The position numbers and the translations under genes are program-made. 29,520 nucleotides of DNA. It comes from Clostridiaceae bacterium. Lineage in GTDB: Bacteria > Bacillota > Clostridia > Oscillospirales > Acutalibacteraceae. Below the pieces are notes generated by a model. That model was not told where the DNA came from and ran no database searches. It was given only the letters and a program-made list of their open reading frames with translations. Where the stretch lies: assembly GCA_016295355.1 (NCBI GenBank), contig JAEDLK010000020.1:1-29520 (forward strand), read 5' to 3'. Below are positions 23,826 through 29,520 of this stretch, piece after piece; the stretch's first letter is position 1, and each line of letters opens with the position of its first letter.

Positions 23826-24533
23826 TCATTCCTCAATTCTCTTTATGTGCGGACAATCAATGTCGCTACGATAGGGGTTGTAGGTCCAATGAATGGCATT
23901 TTTGATAACACGAATGATCATTGGGTGGTAATAAATCGGATACGTTTCATGTCCCGGCTGGAAGTAAAAAATCTTGCCGTAACCACGACGGTAACAGCAG
24001 CCGGCACGAATAACCTCGCCGCCTTCATAGTTGCCGATGAAGATGAGTTTGTCCGGCTCTGGAATGCTGAATGGCTCTGAATATGTTTCTTCATGCTCCA
24101 ATTTTATGTAACGGTCAACACCCTCGGCAATCGGGTGAGAAGGATCGCAAGCCCAAAGATACTCTCGATCTCCGTCTTCTCTCCAAGACAGGGAACAGGG
24201 GGTTCCCATTAAGAGCTTAAACGGTTTTGAATGGTGAGCGGAATGCAAAAATATCGCACCCATGCCCGAAAGGACAGCATTTTGCACAAGGACGGCCGTT
24301 TCATCCGGAACATCGGCGTGTTTGCAGTGACCCCACCAAAGAAGGACATCCGTACTGTCCAATAATTCCTTTGTTAAATTCTGAATGTTATCAAAAGTGA
24401 TGGTTCTAACTGTGATCTCCTCATCACATAATGCTTCTTTCAAAACCTCGTGCAAACCATTTGGATAAACGGCTTTGACATTCGTGTTGGTTTTTTCATG
24501 GATAAATTCATTATAGATAGTTACTCTCACCAT
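23826..24533 (-). CDS. ThuA-like protein, operon gene 1
   Basis: A 235-residue protein of the ThuA family (class I glutamine amidotransferase-like fold, without a classic Cys triad). Recognisable segments are TDVLLWWGHCKHADV, VLSGMGAIFLHSAHHSKPF, RGYGKIFYFQPGHETYPIYYHP and the C-terminal AIHWTYNP. ThuA works with the Gfo/Idh/MocA protein ThuB in trehalose utilisation in rhizobia through 3-keto sugar formation; here it heads an operon with three such dehydrogenases. The start at 24533 has GAAGGG upstream; the frame continues upstream through the promoter, so the longer version was rejected. Confidence 0.85.
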   Translation of the reverse strand: MVRVTIYNEFIHEKTNTNVKAVYPNGLHEVLKEALCDEEITVRTITFDNIQNLTKELLDSTDVLLWWGHCKHADVPDETAVLVQNAVLSGMGAIFLHSAHHSKPFKLLMGTPCSLSWREDGDREYLWACDPSHPIAEGVDRYIKLEHEETYSEPFSIPEPDKLIFIGNYEGGEVIRAGCCYRRGYGKIFYFQPGHETYPIYYHPMIIRVIKNAIHWTYNPYRSDIDCPHIKRIEE

Positions 24534-24567
24534 TAGCCCTTCGATCCTTTCAAGGAACACTATCATC

Positions 24568-24595
24568 ATTGTACAAAATTGAACGTGGTTTACAA
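24568..24595 (-). promoter_or_regulatory. Probable promoter of the six-gene sugar operon
   Basis: On the minus strand, TTGTAA (24595-24590) and TACAAT (24573-24568) have a 16-base spacer, about 35 bases upstream of the ThuA start. TTTAC-TT-GTAAA, a short inverted repeat, overlaps the -35. The rest of the 24600-24797 gap shows nothing recognisable. Confidence 0.5.
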
Positions 24596-24797
24596 GTAAA
24601 ATGTATCTTTCTTTACAGACATATATTGCTATTATGCAACCAATATAATTTGATGTTTGAACATTTTGGCGGCTTTGATTTAGGCCTAAATATGCTTTTT
24701 TAGCAGCATAATCGTCAATATGCAGATAAGGCACATGACGTTTGCAGAAGGATAATGATAGATGTTTTGTTCAAGTGAGTCAGTGGCCGGCGAGGCG

Positions 24798-25565
24798 TTA
24801 AAGATAAAACCGCGGAGGGTTTCCGGTTTTTCGTTTGAATTCACGGCTAAAGTAGCTCATATCGTTATAGCCGGATTGTATGGCGGCTTGTGTGACGGTA
24901 TATAATCCCGATTCAATTAACTCCTTGGCGTGGCTGATTTTTAAATCGTTGATGTAGCGAAGAGGCGAAACCCCGTAATATGCTTTGAATAAGCGACGGA
25001 AATACTCGGGGGTTATGCCGCACAGACCGGATAATTCATTAATGCTTAATACGCCGTCGGTGTAGGTGCGGTGAATTTTTTCAACCGCCGGCTTGATTTT
25101 GGCATAGTATGTATCGGGCAAATACTGTGAGTAATAGGCCTTTTTCATGATATACAGAATTCGATATAAATCTGCTGTGCATTGGTATAGATAACCGGGA
25201 TTCTTTTTACTCCAAGCACTGGCGGCACTCTTAAAACACTCCAAAACGGGCGCAGGGTTTTTCATTTCCATGCCAAACGGTTCAAGCGACACCTCATCCG
25301 AAATGTCAAAGTTGATAGCATAGCATTCCCCGGGAATGCAATTGGTTACTTGGTAGTAGGAATGCTTTGGCAGATAAATGATGTGATTGCCGTCCACCGT
25401 GATGCTTTTTCCGCTTTTGAAGGTATACATGTCCCTACCGCTGACATGAAGCGCTAAACCGTGTCCCTGCCTGTTTCGGTGAATAAGAGTTCCGGTTCCT
25501 TTGGCAACATAGCAGGAAAGGAGTATTTTTGAAATCATAAAATCTTCTTTCATAAAGTCTTTCAC
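24798..25565 (-). CDS. AraC-family transcriptional regulator (divergent from the glycyl radical enzyme)
   Basis: A 255-residue regulator with an N-terminal cupin-like domain (GHGLALHVSGRDMYTFKSG, then HIIYLPKHSYYQV) and a C-terminal double helix-turn-helix (LSINELSGLCGITPEYFRRLF and YTVTQAAIQSGYNDMSYFSREF, ending TGNPPRFYL). The start is a GTG at 25565, placed 8 bases after AAAGGAGG; the longer frame to 25640 runs through the promoter. It lies between the glycyl radical gene (divergent, 128 bases) and the six-gene operon (same strand, downstream), so it can plausibly control both. Its ligand is unknown. Confidence 0.88.
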   Translation of the reverse strand: MKDFMKEDFMISKILLSCYVAKGTGTLIHRNRQGHGLALHVSGRDMYTFKSGKSITVDGNHIIYLPKHSYYQVTNCIPGECYAINFDISDEVSLEPFGMEMKNPAPVLECFKSAASAWSKKNPGYLYQCTADLYRILYIMKKAYYSQYLPDTYYAKIKPAVEKIHRTYTDGVLSINELSGLCGITPEYFRRLFKAYYGVSPLRYINDLKISHAKELIESGLYTVTQAAIQSGYNDMSYFSREFKRKTGNPPRFYL

Positions 25566-25587
25566 AGCTGTTTCCTCCTTTGTTATC

Positions 25588-25616
25588 AGTATAATGTTTT
25601 GTTTTGAAAAGGTCAA
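25588..25616 (-). promoter_or_regulatory. Promoter of the AraC gene (24798-25565)
   Basis: On the minus strand, TTGACC (25616-25611) and TATACT (25593-25588) have a 17-base spacer. Confidence 0.75.
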
Positions 25617-25627
25617 GTTGTTTTGAA
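25599..25627 (+). promoter_or_regulatory. Direct repeat, candidate AraC operator
   Basis: TTGTTTTGAA occurs twice (25599-25608 and 25618-25627), 19 bases apart. One copy is within the AraC promoter and the other ends 6 bases before the -35 of the glycyl radical gene. AraC proteins often bind such direct half-sites about two helical turns apart; binding here is inferred. Confidence 0.5.
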
Positions 25628-25633
25628 TTTTAT

Positions 25634-25662
25634 TTGACAATGTTTTCGATTTATAATATAAA
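25634..25662 (+). promoter_or_regulatory. Promoter of the glycyl radical enzyme operon
   Basis: TTGACA (25634-25639) and TATAAA (25657-25662) have a 17-base spacer, about 30 bases before the ATG. An overlapping TATAAT is only 12 bases from the -35 and was not used. Confidence 0.7.
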
Positions 25663-25693
25663 GAGTGTAGAATTATTTTCGGAGGTAGCTATT

Positions 25694-27946
25694 ATGTTTA
25701 AGACATTTGATTTAGACAAGCCTTATATTGAGAGAAAGTTCCATAACCCGGATGAGCCGTTTAACCCATACACGAGGATGATTTATCACGGCTCCGGATA
25801 TGATGAGAACAGCGGATTGGATGACGACGCTATTTTAGAGGGACTGAAAAAACTCGCTGACGAAATAGCAGATTTGCCGCATCCTGTTGCAAAAGCCAAG
25901 GCTATTGAATATGTTTTGCAAAATGAAAGACTGTATGTCAATGAGCATGACTATTTTGTCGGTCTGTATTCGCTGAACCGTTTGGCTAATTCTGTGACTT
26001 TTTGGCCCTGGGAGGCTGAATCCAAAAAAAAGAGAAAGCCGGAGCTTATTGCCCGTGAGCGTTTGTTTAATGATTCTGCCGCCGTTTCTCTTTGGCCGGA
26101 CTATGACCATGTTGTGCCGGATTGGGAGTCTATCGTAAACCTCGGCATTCGGGGGATCATCGAGCGAGCTGAAAACTATAAGGATAAGTGCGCCGCGACC
26201 GGCCATATGACCAAGGAGCAGGAAGCCTTTTTTGACGGTATCATTATGGAGTATTCCTCTATCTTGATGATTATTGACCGTTGGTATCGTCTGGCACTGA
26301 CCAAAACCCATGAAAAGGCCGAAAAAATTGCCGTTTGCTTAAAGCATTTGTATGATGGTGCTCCCACCAATATCTACGAGGCCATGCAGTTGATGTTTAT
26401 TTACTTCTTGGTATCGGAAAGTATTGATAGCTATCAGGTTCGTTCGCTGGGCAACGGCTTAGATAGAACGCTGTATCCGTTCTATCAGAGAGATTTGGAA
26501 AACGGCACCTTTACTCGGGAAGAAATCAAGGAGTATTTGGCTTACTTTATGATGCAGTGGTCGGCCATCGGCAACTACTGGGGTCAGCCGTTCTATCTGG
26601 CCGGCACCAATCTCGACGGCACCACCAGGGTGAATAATCTGTCTTATGATATTTTGGAAGTATATGACCAAATCAAGATTTATAATCCTAAAATTCAGAT
26701 TAAATACAGTAAAAGCACACCGGTTGAATTTACCAACAAGGTGTTGGATATGATTCGCCGGGGACAAAGCTGTTTTGTGTTCTGCTGTGAGCCGGCCATG
26801 GTCAAGGGTGTCATGAGTTACGGTGCAACTTATGAGGAAGCACTGGACATGGACATTCGTGGTTGCTATGAAACCGGCGTTCGTGCTAATGAGGTGGCAA
26901 CGGGTACCGGCTACATTAACGCCGCTAAGGCGGTCGAATATGTCTTTTCCAATGGTTGGGATCGCCGCATAGGCGCACAGGTCGGTTTGAAAACCGGTGA
27001 TGTTTGCGCTTTCCGTGATTTTAGAGAATTCTATTATGCTGTTTTGTCGCAATGGATGAATTTGGTTGATCAAACTATGGAGATCGTAGACGACTATGAA
27101 CCGTGGCTGTCCTTTGTGAATCCGTCTTCCTTGTACAGCGGCACGGTTGTTTCCAGTCTTGAAAATGCACGGGACGGTTATCAAAATGGTGTGAAGTTTA
27201 ATAACTCGACGATGTTAAACTGTTCTTTTGCCACTATGGTTGATTCTATTATGGTGGTTAAGAAGTTGGTGTTTGAAAACAAAGAAGTGACCATGGCCGA
27301 GTTGAAACAGGCTATCGAGGATAACTGGGAAGGTCATGAGCAGTTGCGCGAAAAGGTGTTGCACTTGCCGTACAAGTTCGGCAATGATGAGCCCGAAACC
27401 GATCAGATCGCCGATGCTTTGTCTGCCTATTTCTGCCATCGAATTAACAACAGACCCAATAAACGAAACGGCGTCTATAAATCCAACATGCATTCGGCTA
27501 TGCAGTTCTTATGGCAGGGTGAAAAAACGTTGGCAACACCCGACGGAAGAAAGGCCGGTATGGAACTTGCCAAAAATGCCGATCCCGTTTCCGGTGCCGA
27601 TAAAAACGGCGTAACATCCATGATTCAATCGGCAACGAGCCTCTCGCCGTTCATGTATCCTGAGAGCTTCTGTGTTGATCTTATGTTGCATCCGTCGGCC
27701 ACAGAGGGTGAAGACGGCCTTGTGGCCATGAAATCACTCATTGATACCTACATGGACCAGGGCGGGCAGTCGATCCAAATGAATGTGTTTCTGCCGCAGA
27801 TGCTTCGAGATGCTCAAGAGCATCCCGAGAATTATCCGAATTTGCAAGTGCGCGTGTGCGGTTGGAATGTCCTTTGGAACAATTTAAGCCGAAAAGAGCA
27901 GGATGAGTATATCGTCAAAGCCGAAAGTGTTCTGCAACAGGTCTGA
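25694..27946 (+). CDS. Glycyl radical enzyme of unassigned substrate (PFL-like fold)
   Basis: A 750-residue cytoplasmic glycyl radical enzyme. The active-site Cys loop reads DMDIRGCYETG with C391 and E393. The Cys-x-Glu pattern is that of diol dehydratase, choline lyase and decarboxylase branches, not the Cys-Cys of pyruvate formate-lyase. The C-terminal radical loop reads LQVRVCGWNVLW, with the radical Gly at about 723 and Trp where Tyr is usual (RVxGY). The length is near that of other family members. The ATG at 25694 follows GGAGG; the longer frame from 25604 covers the promoter. The activase gene follows. The substrate is unknown; the context suggests a sugar-derived or polyol-derived compound. 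Confidence 0.88.
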   Translation: MFKTFDLDKPYIERKFHNPDEPFNPYTRMIYHGSGYDENSGLDDDAILEGLKKLADEIADLPHPVAKAKAIEYVLQNERLYVNEHDYFVGLYSLNRLANSVTFWPWEAESKKKRKPELIARERLFNDSAAVSLWPDYDHVVPDWESIVNLGIRGIIERAENYKDKCAATGHMTKEQEAFFDGIIMEYSSILMIIDRWYRLALTKTHEKAEKIAVCLKHLYDGAPTNIYEAMQLMFIYFLVSESIDSYQVRSLGNGLDRTLYPFYQRDLENGTFTREEIKEYLAYFMMQWSAIGNYWGQPFYLAGTNLDGTTRVNNLSYDILEVYDQIKIYNPKIQIKYSKSTPVEFTNKVLDMIRRGQSCFVFCCEPAMVKGVMSYGATYEEALDMDIRGCYETGVRANEVATGTGYINAAKAVEYVFSNGWDRRIGAQVGLKTGDVCAFRDFREFYYAVLSQWMNLVDQTMEIVDDYEPWLSFVNPSSLYSGTVVSSLENARDGYQNGVKFNNSTMLNCSFATMVDSIMVVKKLVFENKEVTMAELKQAIEDNWEGHEQLREKVLHLPYKFGNDEPETDQIADALSAYFCHRINNRPNKRNGVYKSNMHSAMQFLWQGEKTLATPDGRKAGMELAKNADPVSGADKNGVTSMIQSATSLSPFMYPESFCVDLMLHPSATEGEDGLVAMKSLIDTYMDQGGQSIQMNVFLPQMLRDAQEHPENYPNLQVRVCGWNVLWNNLSRKEQDEYIVKAESVLQQV

Positions 27947-28026
27947 TATTCAAAAAAGCGCCGGAACGGACGAATGAGACAGGGTAGTGACATTGGCTGT
28001 TTGCCGGCGTGGATGGAGGATTTTGT

Positions 28027-28917
28027 ATGATGGGGAACATCTTTGATATAAAAAAATTTGCTGTTCACGATGGGGACGGTATCCGCACCACGGTATTTTT
28101 TAAGGGATGTCCGCTGAAGTGTGTATGGTGTCATAACCCGGAGGGAATTGATTTTCACCCCCATTTGGCCTTTTATGCCAACAAGTGCATTTCCTGCGGT
28201 GCGTGCGTGCAGACTTGTCCGCAAAACGCCCACAGCATCAGTGAAAACGGGCATCGGTTTGATCGAGAGAAGTGTACCGTTTGCGGTCTTTGCGAGGAAA
28301 GCTGCTTAAAAGATGCGTTGGTTCTGTACGGCAAGCCAACAACCGTCGAAGCACTGATGCCGATTCTTTTACGGGATCGGGCATTTTATGAATCATCGGG
28401 AGGCGGTGTCACATTATCGGGTGGTGAATGTCTTGCACAACCGGAATTCTGCCGTGCATTGTTAATGGCACTGAAAAGGGAAGGCATTCATACGGCTGTG
28501 GATACCTGCGGTTATGTGCCGAGAACGGCTATTGAGCTGGTTTTACCGTTTACGGATGTGTTTCTGTACGATATTAAGGCCATGGATGAGGATGTCCATA
28601 TTCGCTGTACGGGGCACAGCAATCGGACGATACTTGAAAACCTACGGCATATCGATGACTGCGGGAAGGCAATCGAAATTCGAATCCCGTTCGTTCCGGG
28701 TTACAATGATGACCAAATTGGAAAAATTGCGCTGTTTTTGAAGGGGCTTAACCATATCACCAAGGTGCGGTTGCTGCCGTATCACAACTATGCCGGTTCA
28801 AAGTATCTGTCACTTGGTAAGGAGAATACCCTGCCGGAAGTCTTGCCGACCGATGAGGCACTGAATAACGCCAAGGAAACGCTTAGAACCATGATCGGAA
28901 AGACGCCGGTGTTATGA
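28027..28917 (+). CDS. Glycyl-radical enzyme activating protein (radical SAM)
   Basis: A 296-residue radical SAM activase that installs the glycyl radical on the enzyme encoded just upstream. The cluster motif is C28-x3-C32-x2-C35 (GCPLKCVWCHNPEG). Two ferredoxin-type clusters follow: C54, C57, C60, C64 and C83, C86, C89, C93. This insert is typical of activases of the dehydratase and decarboxylase branches and absent from the pyruvate formate-lyase activase. GGGVTLSGGECLAQP is the SAM-binding GGE region. GGAGG lies 7 bases before the ATG at 28027 (a second ATG follows at once). The gap to the enzyme gene is 80 bases and no terminator is seen in it, so the pair is one operon. Confidence 0.95.
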   Translation: MMGNIFDIKKFAVHDGDGIRTTVFFKGCPLKCVWCHNPEGIDFHPHLAFYANKCISCGACVQTCPQNAHSISENGHRFDREKCTVCGLCEESCLKDALVLYGKPTTVEALMPILLRDRAFYESSGGGVTLSGGECLAQPEFCRALLMALKREGIHTAVDTCGYVPRTAIELVLPFTDVFLYDIKAMDEDVHIRCTGHSNRTILENLRHIDDCGKAIEIRIPFVPGYNDDQIGKIALFLKGLNHITKVRLLPYHNYAGSKYLSLGKENTLPEVLPTDEALNNAKETLRTMIGKTPVL

Positions 28918-28980
28918 CTCTAACAGAAGCGCATCAGCGGCCCAAAATCAAACTCTTTCGTCTGTTTGATCGATAATTTG

Positions 28981-29018
28981 CACCGTATCACCACGGATAG
29001 GTGGTACGGTGTTTTTTT
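28981..29018 (+). terminator. Terminator after the activase gene
   Basis: CACCGTATCACC and GGTGGTACGGTG form a 12-bp stem (one G-T pair) around a 7-base loop, followed by seven T residues. Confidence 0.9.
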
Positions 29019-29081
29019 GTATAACGAAAACCACACGCTTGGCGTGTGGTTCCAAAGAGGCTTTTGCCGATGAGCAAAAAA

Positions 29082-29135
29082 CTCCTATGGTATTATGCAA
29101 GAGGTCTGGCAACCGCAAGCAAAACAACATAGGAG
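29082..29135 (+). promoter_or_regulatory. RBS-sequestering hairpin of tnpA
   Basis: CTCCTATG (29082-29089) pairs with CATAGGAG (29128-29135), which covers the AGGAGG of tnpA. IS200 is known to limit its transposase by such a structure. Confidence 0.65.
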
Positions 29136-29142
29136 GTCGCTT

Positions 29143-29520
29143 ATGAAAATCGACAAAAGTAGTACAGCGCATACAGAATGGAATTGCAAATACCATATAG
29201 TTTTTGCAACAAAGTACAGAAGGCAGTAGTATATGGTAGAATTAAAGCTGACATAGGTTAGATAATAAGAAGATTATGCGAATGGAAAGGCGTAGAAATG
29301 ATAGAAGCTAAAGCATATCCTGACCATATACATTTGCTGGTATCAATACCACCGAAAATAAGTGTTTCAAGTTTTATGGGATACTTAAAGGGTAAAAGTA
29401 GTTTAATGATATTCGATAAACACGCAAATTTGAAGTACAAATACGGAAACAGACATTTTTGGTGCAGAGGATATTATGTAGATACCGTAGGAAAGAACAA
29501 AAAGGCAATAGCAGAATATA
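29143..29520 (+). pseudogene. tnpA: IS200-family transposase tnpA, frameshifted and interrupted
   Basis: The first frame reads 28 codons (including TEWNCKYHIVFATKYRRQ, the usual TnpA start) and stops at TAG (29227-29229). Similarity then continues in another frame (VYGRIKADIG), meets an in-frame TAG (29259-29261, where a GAG codon is likely ancestral), and goes on with RRLCEWKGVEMIEAKAYPDH, then IHLLVSIPP, then MGYLKGKSSLMIFDKHANLK and NRHFWCRGYYVDTVG. The HUH motif HIH is present, and the last visible codon (TAT, 29517-29519) may be the catalytic Tyr in the IxxYIxxQ helix. One frameshift and one stop make it inactive unless both are sequencing errors. Confidence 0.85.

Larger units (their letters stand above)
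29025..29520 (+). mobile_element. IS200-type insertion sequence, left end (runs off the window)
   Basis: A perfect 10-bp hairpin (AACCACACGC, TTG, GCGTGTGGTT; 29029-29051) is the kind of subterminal hairpin found at IS200/IS605 ends. It is followed by a hairpin over the transposase ribosome binding site and by a broken tnpA. The exact left boundary cannot be fixed because these elements make no terminal inverted repeats or target duplications; it inserted just after the activase terminator. The sequence is more AT-rich than its neighbours. Confidence 0.8.

Noticed and set aside
24585..24600. TTTAC-TT-GTAAA inverted repeat at the sugar operon promoter, considered as a regulator site
   Set aside because: It is too short to separate from chance in AT-rich DNA and is not repeated near the other AraC-linked promoters.
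24534..24734. 67-residue N-terminal extension of the ThuA-like protein
   Set aside because: It passes through the promoter and leader; homology begins at VRVTIYNEF just after the ATG at 24533.
25694..27946. Pyruvate formate-lyase as the name for the glycyl radical enzyme
   Set aside because: The Cys-Cys active-site pair is absent (GCYE instead), and the activase has the two extra ferredoxin clusters of the non-PFL branches.

Overview
The window looks like the chromosome of an anaerobic, endospore-forming member of the Bacillota (class Clostridia, probably a gut Oscillospirales/Eubacteriales relative). It carries a complete spo0A with a 0A box upstream, a tetrahydrofolate riboswitch ahead of a FolT-type ECF transporter component, consensus sigma-A promoters, strong AGGAGG-type ribosome binding sites, and an oxygen-sensitive glycyl radical enzyme with its activase. 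No rRNA, CRISPR array or prophage was seen.

Region 1 (1-2904) is a plus-strand run of the 3' end of a Gfo/Idh/MocA oxidoreductase, an extended SDR, a quinone-oxidoreductase-like zinc-free MDR protein and a metallo-beta-lactamase-fold hydrolase. Its leucine codons (CTT/TTA) differ from the TTG/CTG preference of the genes that follow, so it may be acquired. Region 2 (2905-3467) holds a consensus promoter and a decayed peptidase C26 gene, and leads into rpe. Region 3 (3468-9174) is a housekeeping mosaic: rpe, a divergent MecA-like adaptor, a possible 33-residue membrane peptide, a phosphohexomutase, a 25-cysteine protein of unknown function, folT under a THF riboswitch, and an AraC regulator.

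Region 4 (9175-14483) is one secreted 1713-residue multidomain protein ending in a complete calcineurin-like phosphoesterase. It is divergent from the AraC gene. Region 5 (14484-17720) has spo0A, a 77-residue orphan protein, a cytoplasmic CE15-like hydrolase and two tRNA-Ser genes.

Region 6 (17721-28917) is the most interesting part. A minus-strand six-gene operon (24533 down to 18844) encodes a ThuA-like protein, three Gfo/Idh/MocA oxidoreductases and two TIM-barrel sugar isomerase/epimerases. An AraC regulator sits at each end, and the operon's terminator lies inside the coding sequence of the convergent AraC gene. Divergent from the upstream AraC gene is a glycyl radical enzyme (not a pyruvate formate-lyase: Cys-Tyr-Glu at the active site and an RVCGW radical loop) plus its activating enzyme. 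Together this looks like an intracellular redox route for an unusual sugar or cyclic polyol, possibly through 3-keto intermediates, next to a radical C-C or C-O cleavage step. The substrate cannot be read from the sequence. Region 7 (29019-29520) is the left end of an IS200-type element with a broken tnpA.
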